Shown here: positions 13,323 through 27,050 of the stretch, one piece after another
How the letters are laid out: each line of letters starts with the position of its first letter
How positions within the stretch are numbered: position 1 is the first letter of the stretch
Assembly (NCBI GenBank): GCA_021234535.1
Contig: CM037836.1
Location: 14,305,111 to 14,369,110, forward strand
Source: Stichopus chloronotus
Taxonomy: Eukaryota > Echinodermata > Holothuroidea > Aspidochirotida > Stichopodidae
Direction: 5' to 3'
DNA: 64,000 bases
Translations under genes and position numbers: made by a program
The notes under the pieces: generated by a model
Databases searched by the model: none
The model's input: only the letters and a program-made list of their open reading frames with translations
What the model was told of the DNA's origin: nothing

Positions 13323-14169
13323 TTAAAGACAAAAAACTTGAACAGGAATCCCAAAACAGCTTTACAGTTCCTACACATGCGTTCATTGTAATTTGTACAC
13401 ATACAGTATATGTCCTCTCACCTCTGCACATCTGTAGTTACAGTACATCAACATTAGGCACACAAACTGACTGCAATTTCATGTATCACAAGCAGTTAGT
13501 TTTAATTTTAACATACTGTACTGCAATCAAAATCAGGCAAAACAGAGTGGTGCACACAATGCCACACATACGCACAGTGCCAGCCACGTGAAGTGTTCTA
13601 TTAAACAACGCTCCAGACTGCAGGGAAGATTCCTGCTAGGGCTTTTCTGTAGACTTGACAGGAAATCCTGTGCCACACCTCCAGTCTCGTGGAATACGAA
13701 GAGTGGTTAACATTACATCATGTTCCGCATTATGGGATCACAGTAGCCTAGAGTAAAGGGCGATGACATACAGGATGGTTCTTCTGAAAACCTCAGACAG
13801 TTGACCGTATTAGTACCTGTGTTTCCATTCATTTTAATTCCCTTTGATGAAAACACAATTAAGTTCCTCTTGTTGCAAACTTATGACTCAGGGCTTGATG
13901 AATCACAACTTTTGGAGTGGTAACTGGAGCTTTGGAGCCACTAAAATTACTGCCCTTTCACAAACAAAATTATGCAAATATTGCCACTTGCTTGGATTGC
14001 TCGATGTGATTTAACGTTCCAATGATCTTTTCACAGTAACTACTCCTATTTAAAAGGAATTTTCAACATGTACGGTAGCTGTACTAATGCTGGATGTGGT
14101 CGATAATTTCTTTTATTACTATACTGCACAAAGATCTACATAATGTGGGAATAACATACTGCTGCATAT

Positions 14170-15030
14170 GTCAATGCTTTTAAAAAAGGCCACTGATGGT
14201 AATCGATATTTCATAAAAAAATTAGGAATACTTTCTTCTCTTTATTGATAAAAATCATACCTCAATAGCCTGTTTGGTTTGGAAGTTAAGAATTTTTCAA
14301 GAAATACTTCTTTAAAGGTGGTAGTCAACGTTGCATAATGTAGAATTTGTAATTTCACAGAGGAAAAGCTACTACATGTACGAATATCCTTTGTACTTCT
14401 TGACTGTCTTAAAAGAAACACTCTACAACAGTGTGTGACTCTACTTTCCAGATACTTTAAAGGGAAATAGGGCATTTGAAATACACCAACATGACATGCA
14501 AAAGAAAATAGCGGTAATCATTGTTAAACCATCAGTCTCAACAATAAACACCTACCAAAGCTTCATCTCCTCACAACATTATGCATGTGATGAGTAATAG
14601 AAGATGCATCATTTGAATTTTGAAAAGTTTGGGTGAACAAATTAGTGTTGAGCAACAAATAATTGAATTTCTGTCTATGAGAAGCTTATTTCTTGAAAAG
14701 AAGGCTACTCTCCTTCCTTATTTTTAATAATCTATCATTCTATGTCCACAAACATTGGTTTCAAAAATATGGATGTTTTCTCTAAAACAAATGCCGTATT
14801 TCCCTTTAAGGTAAATCTACAATACACCCAATCTAGATTTCCACCAGGGTCAAATTTCAGAGTTAAATGAGGGCTTCAATTTCAAAGAGGAACAAACACT
14901 TTCAGTATTGCAATAATTTGCCACTATTACATGGCAGTTTGGTACTGTACAATAATTTTGAGGCAGTTGAAAATCTTCTTGACCATAGAAGTCATTCTTT
15001 GAAATTTTGTTTAGGGCTTTTCACTTTACC
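14170..15030 (+). repeat. Diverged interspersed repeat, copy interrupted by MITE
   Basis: The sequence on both sides of the MITE at 14461-14805 aligns, with moderate divergence, to the continuous stretch 3270-3780. Shared landmarks are CGAATATCCTTTG(T/C)A, the block around TTTCAAAGA(G/A)G(A/G)A(A/C)A, and the run TTGAGGCA(G/A)(T/C)TG. No family was recognised and it shows no coding potential. Confidence 0.6.
14461..14805 (+). mobile_element. TTAA-flanked MITE, family 1, copy 2 (nested)
   Basis: A 345-bp element with intact TTAA on both sides (14457-14460 and 14806-14809) and inverted ends AGGGAAATAGGGC / AGGGAAATACGGC. It interrupts an older repeat (14170-15030) whose other copy at 3270-3780 lacks the insertion, so insertion into that repeat is directly visible. 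Confidence 0.8.
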
Positions 15031-17180
15031 AGTGACACAATACACATGACAGAACACGACAAAATTGAATTAATGCAACTTTAATCGTGGCAAAATTTTT
15101 CCTGGTGAACCATCGTTGTCCTCCATAAAACAACATGATTAACAAAACAATGGAAAAATCTCCCAGGAATAAATAAATGTCACCTGCGGGCGAGAAAGCA
15201 AAAATGTAATTTTAATCATATCACACTGCGCCTAGGGTGAGAGAGTCTCAAAGGACAAACGTCTCTGTTTATGAATTTCACGATGATAGATCTACATATC
15301 CTTGGTAACAACTATCCCACCACTACAATATGCAGCATACGGTGCTGTACAGCACTATGATCACCTTTTACAACTTACTGTAATGTCTTTCAGCCAACAC
15401 CTACACTAGTTCTGTAATAGTTAAAGTACGTAGTAAGCAATCACCGGTCGATCAGCATCACAAGTTGATCACTGCATTATAAACGCCAGCTTTTGTAGAC
15501 GGGAGGTGATTTCAATATATATATAAGCATGACCTGCGAAGTGCATTCTTCAAACAACACCAAAAATAATTACTGTCTCTTCATTCTGATGTTCAAAGTG
15601 AGTATATGACACTCACAGCCAGACTTTCTACTTTCTGCTTACATAGGAACCAGAAATGGGCGCGACTGACCAAAAGTAGTGATGACAATTACGTCTCTGA
15701 GAGTCTGAGGAAGTTCAGTAAAATTTTGAAAGAGAAGACAGTATTCTTTTTGTTTATAGACATTATCATTCTTAAATGTGGTAAGTTACTGTATTTATGT
15801 GCTCTTTTTTTGGTGGGGAATGACTCAAGATTCCTCAATAGACCTTGTGTTATGTATTGCCACCTTCATTTCAAAATTAATTTCCTACAGATTTCTTCAT
15901 GCAGACAACACCAACATACATGTATAGCACAATGAAGAAGACACATAAGAAGATATCAGTGCAAAATTTTACTGATGTTGGTAAATATTTTAATATTTAT
16001 GGTCACAATTTTCATTAAGTGATCGACTCATGATTACCCTAATATACATACTTCCACTGTTAGTGTACATACTGCATCACTCACTGTACAGACACACACA
16101 CGTTAATACAGTTCTATACAGTATACAACAATCAGCTGAATAACTGTAATTTAAGGGACCACTAACTCTGACATCACTCAAAGAGATTTTTCTGCAGCTC
16201 ACTTTCATATTTGTAAATCATTAACTGCCATCTCAGCCAGGAGGTTGCTACTTTGCAGCCACAAGGCTATTCCTCTTCCTTTTATGCCATACATGTACAA
16301 GATATACACTACGATTCCCCACATCTGTTGTACACAAAGAAGCAAACACAATACTGCCACATTAAAAGTATCATGACACTTTCTGTGTATGTAAGGATTT
16401 AATAGCTAGCACTATTTTAAAGGATTTATAGTCAAAATCCCACTGACCAAAGAAAGATAAATATTTGTCTGGCAAACAGAGTTTCCAAGGACATGTATAA
16501 TACAGGAAAGATGACAAGCAGTTGCCATGGCTGCATGACTGCGGAGTAGCTGGCTTCAGACTCCCTGATGTGACCCACCTTCTAAGAATGTGCATTAATC
16601 TTAGCAGATATCAACTCAGTCTGTTATGTGATCTGGAGTCTTCACAATATATTCTCCCATTCAATGTACTTGTAAACTTACATACTACTGTAGCTGTTTT
16701 CACATTGATAATGAAACTGTATGCCTCATACACCTTGTGTCATGTTTACTTGGTGCTACTGTACCCATTGCCCACTCATTCAAGGTTGAGCTGTTGCGGT
16801 TTTTCTGCAAAGTTCTAAACTCTATCGAACTGCTTTGTACTTTAATGGAAGTGATTGTTAGAGTTACGGTACTCCTCTATAATGACAACATATCATCTCG
16901 TGGATCCAGCACCTCAGAATTTGTTAAGTCACTTTCGTATTTCAGTTTACCATATCGTCCACTGCGAATCAACGAAGTTGTCATGCACAGTTGACTTGCA
17001 CACAACAAGCAACATCCACGTAGTACGTGCAACTACTGTACGCAGGGCCTGCAGTGCAACGCTACGCACTCAGGCGCTCACATGATTTACGAGACAATCT
17101 GTTGCCTTGCAGAAAACTCAAATTTTGCCAATCATCTGGTAGATGCTACCATATTAAATCATCTCCAAATTCTGTCACCT
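15031..17180. other. No gene recognised; small CpG-containing patch near 17.0 kb
   Basis: Overlapping plus-strand open frames at 16.5-17.1 kb show no family features. 17,000-17,090 has several CpG and GC-rich words and, on the minus strand, a possible donor (GATATG/GTAAAC) at about 16,949. It might be an alternative 5' exon, but this is not strong enough to call. Confidence 0.5.
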
Positions 17181-17580
17181 GTAATTCATCCTAATACAAA
17201 AGGAAACCCTAAAACTATGACCATGCTAGTCCTGAATATGGTCAGCAAACATTTTCCCAAAACACAGCACTCAGATGTGACACGAGAATGATTCACATTT
17301 CCCTTTTGTGTTTTTTTTAATTTTCTGCAGCATATGATGAATCCCATACAACTTTCTGGTTTGGATGGCCACCAGTACAGTAATTCATCCTAATATAAAA
17401 GGAAACCCTAAACTATAACCATGCTAGTCCTGAATATGGTCAGCAAACATTCTCCCAAAACACAGCACTCAGATGTGACACAAGAGAATGGTTCACATTT
17501 CCCTTTTTCGTTTTTTTTTTTTTATTTTCTGCAGCATATGATGAATCCCACACAACTTTCTGATTTGGATAGCCACCAGT
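17181..17580 (+). repeat. 199-bp tandem duplication
   Basis: TAATTCATCCTAATA(C/T)AAAAGG through GG(A)-AGCCACCAGT occurs twice head to tail, with copies starting at 17181/17182 and 17380/17381. They differ at a small number of sites and in a poly-T tract. Each copy includes GCATATGATGAATCCCA(T/C)AC. Short open frames shared by the copies are not evidence of a gene. Confidence 0.85.
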
Positions 17581-20514
17581 GGCTCTACACCTTTTGCTAT
17601 TACACATATTGCCTAACTTTCGTAGAGGTGCTAGAACTTTCATTCACAGACTTATCAATTCTCATGGTTTCATCCTGAGTCCCATGGTTATGGACATTGT
17701 CTCATGGTTAAAATGCCAGATCTCATGGTGAAAATCACTTTGATGCAGCAATGTGATACATTTCATTCTTTTAAATCAAGATTAGAGCATTCCATTGCTG
17801 TTTGAAGTTCTCATTGATTCACAGATGTATCGCTGTCAGAAACGTGACAAATTTAGCAAAATACTGTACAAGTTCTATGGGATTAGGGCAGTTCACAAAC
17901 AACAAAGACAGAACTCCTTGCGTAGAAAACACTTTTCATACAGTGACAACGTGTTATGGTTGTGAACGTTCTGAAAAATCTCCATATTTAGAATTTGATT
18001 TCCAAGTTTTTCTTGTGAGAATATCAAGGTTTGTCATTTTTTAGGTTGGCGAGTCTTTATCCAGGTACCTGTCCAGATAAGATAAGCAACGCATGAATGT
18101 TAGCAAGAGAGTTACAAGCACATGTCTATGATGTGAATCTCAATTTACTTTGTCACGTTTTCGTCTTGCAGCATCGTGGCGAGGTGTTCTGCTGATAGAA
18201 AAACATAACAGAAATAAACCTGCACTTCCTGCTTCAACTTTTACATAGACCTGGGTCTTAATCTAAGATTATGGTGCCTTTGAGAGTTTTATGATTACAA
18301 CACATTCTACCTTATATCAGTCTGTGTAGATCCTGTCTTGGTCTGTTTTGCTCCCACATGAGTTCACATAGATTTAAAAGGAAGTGAAACTAAACATGAG
18401 GGAGCTTTGTGATGTGCTCATGTATTAAACTTTCACCTTGCACCTACTGTACAGTACTGTAGGCGGGTAAGTTCTACTGCAGTTCAGAACTCTGTATACA
18501 TACATCTGCACACGTATACATCTGCAAACCAGCACACAGGGTGCCACTTGCGGTGACTCATTGACAGTACTTAAAAACTCACTGACAGTACAGTATTGTA
18601 CATAGAACCATAGTATGGCACAGCACAGTACAGTACAGTACAGTACATACAAAATCATGTAACAAAGAGAGTTGTTTACTGCAAGAGGTGAACTGAAAGA
18701 TTCAGAGTTCTACAGTTACCAGACTGTACCGAACCATGCATGGTACACTTGAGTGATTTTAGGCCACAAGGTGTTACAGTTTTTGATAGAGCACTGATGC
18801 AAATTTCAAGAGCAATAGCCTTGACATTTACCTTTTGGATATACTGTACACTGTACCACAACATGCTTTCATGAATTGCAATGCTTTAAGCAGTGCAGTA
18901 TATCTATTCCAAGAATACTGAATGTAAAGGGTAGGGCATTATCTTACTGTTCTCACATGCAGGTGTATTCAATGTACCTGACACGAACGCTGTTTGCACA
19001 GCAAACACATACTCCATACATCAATGCTGACAAGCAGGCCTGAATTCATCCTGTTTGGCTTTTGAGTCGCAACAAGCCTCCAAAAGAGAGATTTGATTGT
19101 CTACCTTTAGCATTCGGATTGAAGTCTTACCCTCTCTGGGGGCCCTCATATACAGTTAAACATGAAAATCATTCATGAAGGCCCTATAGATGTTAATTTT
19201 CCTGCCAACCTACGAAGTGCACAATATTGATTTCGCATAAGTTAGAAGAAAGACAAGTGGCTTAGTTATTCCTTGCCTGACAAAATAGATCTGTTTCATA
19301 CATCATACATTTTAAAACATGGCGATGAGCAAACGGACATGCAAGGGGTATGTTCAGTACATGAGGCATCAAAGATACTGTAAAAGGTGTTTCAGAATGA
19401 CCTCTGCTTGGAAACAGTGATCAGAGGAGGAACGCTATGTTGCTTTTCGTATTATTACATTTTTTACTTCCACTTATTTCTGTTCAGAGGAAGTCCCCAC
19501 AACTTCCTGGTGTTGGTATTCACGAGTGACTACCGTATGCTTACCCCTTGTCTCACTAATGCATATATTTGACCCACGCTCCAATCGTCCTCGAAACCAA
19601 TTCTCGCACTGCGTCCTCTTAGACCTAGTCCGCCCTCCTTTGCCTTTTTCTCGAGTGCGTACGATGTGAATTGTGTTTTCCATTTAATCTGGTCAATAGC
19701 TATGGCACCAACTTAAATTTGCCTGCCTGAACATACAGTGTGTAAATTACTTAAGTGCAGAAGAACCAACCTAACCTACTGGCGGATTCCCTTTAACACA
19801 AGTTTGACAATGGATGTGGAAAAGTCTATTGTTTAACTCAGCTGACCATCCAAAAAAGAAAAAGAACCCTAAGGAATTTTAATTGACATAGACAGTGGCA
19901 AGAAATTAACAAACATTGTAATAACCTTTCATTGACCCTATCCAGCAGTCAGTCATAGAACAACAGAGACCAACAGGTCTTATTTTAAAGGGAGAGCGCA
20001 AAGGATATCTGAGCAAAAAAAACGGGGGAGCGGGAATGACTTCATCTTTTACATTGCTATTGTTGTGTTTACACTGAATGCACTGGGCTGATTCTGACAT
20101 CTCTAGCACTGGTAATTTTAGATGATAACATGTTAGCGCAGTGTTTTGTACACTCTACATGTAACTAAATTGATGCAATGTAACTCTCAAATTCTCCTCC
20201 AAATGACTGCTAAGTTGTTCTAAAAACAACTACTGTAAGTATGTGCTCCTGGATTTGCTATGACGTGAAAAGCAGAGGTGGGTAGAATTGCGGTATGAAC
20301 AAAGCTAACAATACGCTCATATAGTGAGCAGTAATTGATCATTTGGAACAATCGTCCTTACATACGACTGCACCCTGGGAGTCTCATATGGCCCAGACGG
20401 CAGTGCTATTTTTTATGCATATATACGACTCTGCAGCATCGCATTTCAATTGTCACACTCACTTGCTCATTTCATCTTCGAAATATTGCAAAATTGAGTC
20501 GTTACCTTTAACTC
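17581..20514. other. No gene recognised
   Basis: TACTGTA-rich sequence. A CAGTA microsatellite-like run (CAGTACAGTACAGTACAGTA) lies at about 18,625-18,648. The rest shows nothing recognisable. Confidence 0.6.
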
Positions 20515-20581
20515 TTAGTGCTACTGAAAGTACGGTATCGTTCGTTCTTTTAGTGCTACTGAACGTATCGTTCGTTCTTTT
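20515..20581 (+). repeat. Two-copy ~33-bp tandem repeat
   Basis: Two adjacent copies of AGTGCTACTGAA-(AG)TA-CG-TATCGTTCGTTCTTTT lie directly upstream of the LINE remnant. The first copy carries a 4-5 base insertion relative to the second. Confidence 0.7.
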
Positions 20582-21045
20582 GCTACATCTCGTATCGACG
20601 CAGCCGAGGGATTGCTGTATGACCTTCCAAAGGAACAACTCCAAAAACTGCAAAGTGTTCAGAACACTGCTGCAAGAATAATTACTCTTTATACGAAATC
20701 ATGTCATATTACTCCCATCTTGACTCAGTTCCATTGGTTACCCACTTCACAAAGAATTACACACAAACTTTTATTTATCTTGTACAAGTCTCTGACTGGC
20801 TGTGTGCCTTCTTGATATATCATTCAGATTTGTGGAACCTGTATATTCCCTCTCCTGAGTTAACATCAAAATTCAAATTTTTGTTCATTGAATACATGAC
20901 GAATCATGCATGGGGGATAGATCATTTGTTGTAGCTGCCCCATGACTTTGTAACAATTTGCTTTTCCTGCTTGTTCCTCACGGTCACTTGACATTTTTCA
21001 GAAAAGATTGAAAACTTACCTTATGCACACTGCACCTTGGTTAGA
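20582..21045 (+). pseudogene. LINE retrotransposon remnant (L2/CR1-type), 3' end of the reverse-transcriptase ORF
   Basis: Translation in pieces gives the C-terminal part of an L2/CR1-type ORF2. The first piece (20582-20815) reads TSRIDAAEGLLYDLPKEQLQ followed by KLQSVQNTAARIIT, then ITPILTQFHWLPTSQRI and LLFILYKSLTG, all recognisable in family consensus order. The frame then shifts near 20,815 and continues YHSDLWNLYIPSPEL. Further on, VAAP-stop-LCNNL and a terminal FFRK segment follow with TGA stops where Arg or Trp codons are expected. It is a dead, 5'-truncated copy; the upstream body is not present. Confidence 0.75.
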
Positions 21046-24000
21046 ACTCCCGTATCATGCACATTCCTTACTTCGTACTTTTGCTTTTTTCTACTCTTCT
21101 GTTACCATATTTGTGAATTTAGTGCATTATAAGTTTTGATTTATTTTTATTATTATTATTATATTATCACAAATCAGTGTCATACTACTGTACAGTAATG
21201 ATCCATACAACTACTGTAATATTTCTAGTGATTGCACCGGATCCAAGAACCGGGTACTCACAGTATCTGGGGCACCTGAACATTATTTAAGGCTATGAGT
21301 TTGTAATGAAGTCATAAAACGCCATGTTCCATACGTTGCTCACACTGATATGTAACACCATGTACCTTCCATCGACATAGCACTGTCTACAGCATTCTTT
21401 TATGTAAAAGGAAAAGACAGCAAATTTTGTTCGACGAAAAATGCAGCGATGATAAGGGTAAAAAAAAAAAAACAACCGGTGAGAAAAAAGTAAAATTTAA
21501 ACATTTTCTGCTGTCACATGTACTGCTGTATGCAGGCTCCATTTAGTGAAATAAGGTAGCAATTACAGAGCCAGGGCCATCAACCAGGAACCTCGGGCAA
21601 ACGCTACTACTGTAATTCCAAACGATGTCTTTTACACTGTGCTTCAATTTATAGCAATACTGTACCACCTGATAATGCACTGCAATTGTAAGATATCACC
21701 TACATCAGCTCAATTATGACATCATCAATCCACTTGTATCAGCTAACTTTAAATGTGTAATGCAACGTTTAGGTGTGAAGGTACAGTATAATTTACATTG
21801 TAGGTTCTACTGTATATTTCCCTTTCTGTATGCCCTACTGTATACCATATATGATCCCAAAACGCTGACAGAGATCTATACCAGACAATGCACTTTTAAT
21901 TCTCCATGTAATCCATCCAAGGACAAATGCATAAAACTTCAATTGAAATGAGGGTGATCTCACCATTCTTTCTCAAGGTTTTAATATTTCAGTCGCTTGG
22001 CAGGGTATTTGTATAGCATTGCTCAGATATATGGCTTGTGAGATATTTGTGAAGGATCAAGTTGCAGACAGCTCATAGCAATGACTGACCACTGAGGTCA
22101 AGAACACCAGCGGTTGCACAAATACAGTGTATGGCACAGAGCACAACAACAGCAAACCACTGACCAAAAAGTCAACTCTGTTGGGTTTGTCACCTCACCT
22201 TGTATGGGAATTAATAGGTACTCATAAGATGCATGCGACAATCAGCAGCGAGGTCTGGAAAAGATGAAAAACTTAAATCAAAAGTTTGTTTTTGGATTAC
22301 TTCACTGTATCATGCTCGGTGAGATTCGAGGGACCCAATGTGTGCAATGATGTTCAGACTGGTTGCTGGAAATCAGCTTGAAGCTGTATGATAAATAATA
22401 CAATTGAATGATCATTGAATGTATATAGTAATGCATGAGTCATCCATCACAATGTTTTTGCACTCCATCATTACACTCACATGAGTTGACTATATTCAAC
22501 GCGTGGACTTCAAGCTTCACATGAAAATTAAAACTTGCATTGTAATCTTTGTTTATCGATCCTACTGTAAGTTGAGAGTTGAAGATTTGCACTTTGCAAT
22601 TTCGATGACGAGGCTTGACGAGTCCCGTGATGAAACTTGCTTGTTGTCCATGGGGTATAATTTGTAAACATTGTTTTCTTATGAGCCATCCTCGCTACGC
22701 TGTACAGTATATGTGTATTAACCTGGCTATATACCATGGTCACTGAGAACTAAACCTGGGAATACCTTTATGAAATATGATGCAGTTCTAAGCGTTTGAC
22801 AAACATATCCCCAAAGTTTCTTTCAAAAATATTGTTTCCTACAATACAATTAGAAAGGTCAGAGAACCATTTTTGCCTCAATTACTGTTAATCTCAACAG
22901 ACTTGAGAGAGCCAGATTATGACTTCACATAACCCCCAATGGCAAGAATTGTGTGTATTTCTTTTTTCCTTAACCTACAATTTCCGTACTGTAAATGCAC
23001 ACACAATTGTACACAGTTTGTGTTGAATTTTTAGGGTGTATCATGTAATGATCAAATTATTAACACTTTGATTCAAATCTACAATTAACCATTCAAGCTA
23101 CTGAAAGCTTTTCAGTTTTAAGCGGTACTGTAAGGTTAAATGACACCATAATTTCAGAATGACGTAGAGTCCTGATTCATATGTGAAGGACTTTCAAATT
23201 GTGTTATTGGTAATGGTGCCCACCGACTATTCATTAGTTATTTAACAGTACCATATTTCATTGCCACAAACTCTGACTTTTTCCTCCTTGAATTAAAGTG
23301 ACTGCATGTGTACTGAAAAACCAAAAAGATAAGATTATGTTTGATCTTTACTTTTGCTTGATTTTTAAATGAACACGCGAGGTAGTACATGAACGGACTA
23401 TGTCTTTCAATGAAGGAAAATGACAGTAACTACTTCAAAAGGCAATGGGATTGGCATAAAAACAGTAAAAAATAGAAATCATATTTGAAAATTAACGGTT
23501 CTTTCTGTTACCGCCTACATAATGAATATGCAACAGTACAGGTCTCACTAGTGTATCAAAAACATACTACTCAAGTCGTCGCTCCTTGGTAGGTATCAGG
23601 AATTGTAGTATTTGGTGAAAGGAAACACTGTATTTACAAATAACCTACGAACTGAGCACAACCTTGCCCGCGGCGTCAGTGATCCTGAGTTGTTAACTGA
23701 ATATTCAATACTAGTATACTTCCCATTGGCTTGCTCAAAGAAGCACACCGTTGATTTGAATGAAACCTATCAACCACTACATTATTGTATTCTACACTTT
23801 TTGTCATTATGTTAGAAGAATTTGAAATCATATGGCAAAATTAACCAAATGAAACCTATTTATTTTCCCAGATTGTCCGAATGGTGTAATTAAAAGCCTT
23901 ACCAAACTTTTCAAGATGAGATTTCAATGTTTTTACTTTTTGCCTACACATGCAGTCACTTTAAGTTCATGGGGGTGCTGGGTTGGATAACTACAGTATC

Positions 24001-26323
24001 TGTATGTGGGGTACAGTAATTTAAGTAACTGTTACAAGTGGTAACATACATCACATTTTGACCTACTGTACAGTACTTTCAACGAACATCATGTGTTTCA
24101 ATTTTCATTCGATGGACTACTGTAGAGGCGCTGAATTACGGCCAACTGATGTAAATGTGAGGAGGAGTGTAACTTCACACTGATGCTGTGCCAGCAATAC
24201 TGTGCTATAAGCAACCCTCAAAAGTTAAAGCAGTATCTGCTGTTTGAAGGGAAAGAAAGTGTTTTCATTGTCAATCTTCTATCTTTCTTTTGATCTCCTC
24301 CATTTACAGTAATAACAATCTGGAAAAGAACATCTACACCACATTTCTTTCATGAGAAATTGCATTAGTAAGAGAGATAATTACGATAGAAGAAAGAGTG
24401 ATTTTTTTTTTCCAGCTAAAAAGTTAGCTGTCTCACACAAGTAAAAGTATCACACTTGTGTGTGAATACTTCCACAACAAAAATCATGCAAGCGCAATCT
24501 GTTGGAAATTAGGCTATAATATTTGGACAAATAAAACATGGGTTGGTAGTTTTTACAGATCTTTTTAGAACTGAGGTATAGCCAGTCCTTTGGTGTATTG
24601 TACTTTTGAAAACACAGGAATAACGGCACATCCTGCTTTAAGATTCTCTCACATTCACTGTTTCTTACAAGTACACCAGGTTCAGCTGAGGATAACTGTT
24701 GTGAAAGGAAGAACGTCACATGTAGGCACAGCACTGTATGTGTTGAAATACATGTGCCACATGATAATTACTGTAGTTTGAAATAGTCTTTGTACAGTTT
24801 ATGATTTTCCTAAATTTTAAAGCTTCATCACAACAAGATGAGTCCTTCTTCTCACTTCCTAATTTGCTTTGGATTAGCATGATCAGTTCCTAGAAATGTG
24901 CCAGACTACAGTAGGCAATTTTGAACGGTACTAAGGGCAGAACTTAACTTTCAACTATTCTACATACCAGCCACTATTAAATGAGTACTGCATTTGGTAT
25001 ATTGCATTGACACTTGCGCATGCAAAGTGGTAAAATGCTGTTGAAATTTGCGAAAACATGCCATGTGTTCCAGACACTGTCTGCTTGTGAATGTGGAATT
25101 TTCAGGAGTCCACTGTACAAGACTCAAAAAGGCTCCGACACTGACAAAAAATGTGACGCTAAATGATTCCCTGCAAATAATTCCACGTACCGCAGATAAA
25201 TATAGATCACTCACAGCATGGTTTGCCATTTGCTTCAGTTTCCTACCCACACTTTCTTTTGCTTTGAAGGACACCCCAGGGCATAGAGCTGAACCAGAAC
25301 ATAGTTCATATTTAATGTTAATGTTTCATTTGCATACACTGAACTTACAGGGGAAGTAAACATTGAAGGTCAAAACGCCACTACTTTTCCACAATATTAG
25401 ACATTAAAATCTTGGCACTATTCTTCCTGGATCCAACAGACGTTGCGCATGATTCGGAATACAGTAAATGATTCTCACGTCCGACTGGGCCTACAGTTAT
25501 GACCCTTTGACATCTAGGCTAATGGAGTTGCACCATTTCACTATCTTTGCATATGGGATTAAAAGCATATAAGTAAATTACACTTTACAAAGAATTTGAA
25601 GGACTAGACTTTTGACTTCCTTGAAGATAATGGACCATCTGATATCAAAATCCAGATGTGCCATAACACCAAAGATGGATCATGGCTATAGTTCAACCAG
25701 GTATGAAGGTCAGGTACTTCCAGAAAACAGACTATTTGACCAACCCTGCACTGTACCTGTATGTGCCACAAGAAATTACTGCAGGAGATCACTAACTGTG
25801 AATGTGCAAGTACAGAAGTGCATGTACTGCATAAAATGTTCTCTTAGAGAAACAACTGGTGGTACTGTACAGTATGTACCAGTTTGACAAATTCACCTTT
25901 CATTTTCAGCAAAACACATCTCAACATTTCTGTGACCTCTGAGCTGATGATCAAATAACAAGCACAAACAGCAAAAGCACATGTACAGTATGGTTCAGCG
26001 GTTCTCCAAAATTTTCCTCTCACAGAGACTTAATCAATCCCGTAGCATGGCTTCATATACAGTACATACCAAATATTAGTTCAAAAGTACAAGCTACTGT
26101 ACACCGTTGGCTAGAGGCTAAGTGGCCACACGCTGCATAGAGCGGCAGAGAGAGTTTCACAAAAAGTAGCAACACAATGCTGGAGATAAACATGACCAAA
26201 AATGCACACAGAAGTTACTTTTTTACAGAAATTGTTTGAACACTTTCTTGTAAGAGCCACAGTACTGTGCTGTATACGACATCAAAATTGTAGACAAAAC
26301 AGGGAATAATTTAGTGAACTTAA
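21046..26323. other. No gene recognised
   Basis: A (TTA)n microsatellite of roughly 25 bases lies near 21,145. The remainder is AT-rich DNA with frequent TACTGTA words and short unremarkable open frames. Confidence 0.6.
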
Positions 26324-26405
26324 AGTTTGCATAGCAGTTTGGAGTTTGCACAGCAGTTTGGAGTTTGCATAGCAGTTTGGAGGCTTCTTCTTGGAGGCTT
26401 CTTCG
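26324..26405 (+). repeat. 19-bp minisatellite (three units) plus 14-bp doublet
   Basis: Three head-to-tail copies of AGTTTGCA(T/C)AGCAGTTTGG (26324-26342, 26343-26361, 26362-26380) are followed by two copies of AGGCTTCTTC(TT)GG. Confidence 0.85.
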
Positions 26406-27050
26406 GTACTTTGTCGCAAAATGAGAGAATGCCCTACTGTTGCATCTCCCAAAACTGCCTGTACTGTGTAACAATCTAATCACTGTACAGTATGTAACAA
26501 AATGAAATGCGACACTGGATAAATTCTTCACTGCAAAACTTGTATTCACTCAAACCTGACATGCACTGTATAGCATGCTGCATATATAGCAGATACAGTA
26601 CCATGTAAACTGTAAATAAAATGTACTGTAAATTGCTGTTTATTTTATAACATTTTAGAATGATTTTACACACTCTTTTGTACTGATTTTCATAAAACAC
26701 TTTTGCACATTTTAACTCCAAAAATGTATGTAATATAGTTGGGTTCACATGAGATGTGTAACATTTCAACAAACGTTTTATTTTTGAAGCAATATTAAAT
26801 TGTTTTTTTATTGTTATCTAACTTTTGTAATGCTGACACAGGGAAAAAATTTATTTTTCAAAATTTACAGAGCAGTTTTCAAGTTTCTTGGGTATTTTGT
26901 CCCAACATAAGTGAAAGCAATAACTGTTGCAAAAACTGCTACACAACATGCCATTTGTGTAGCAATCTTACCATTTTGTACAGCAAAATGAGATGCAATA
27001 CTGGATAAATTATTCCCTGCTGAAAAGTTTATCACTACGCTGCAAAAATT
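26360..27050 (+). repeat. Diverged direct duplication
   Basis: The segment ~26,360-26,545 resembles ~26,865-27,030. Shared blocks are AGCAGTTT-G, TTCTT-GGTA-TTTGTC-CAA, TGTTGCA, ACAAAATGA(A/G)ATGC(G/A)A, and TACTGGATAAATT or a close variant, all in the same order. Ends are not clear. Confidence 0.5.
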
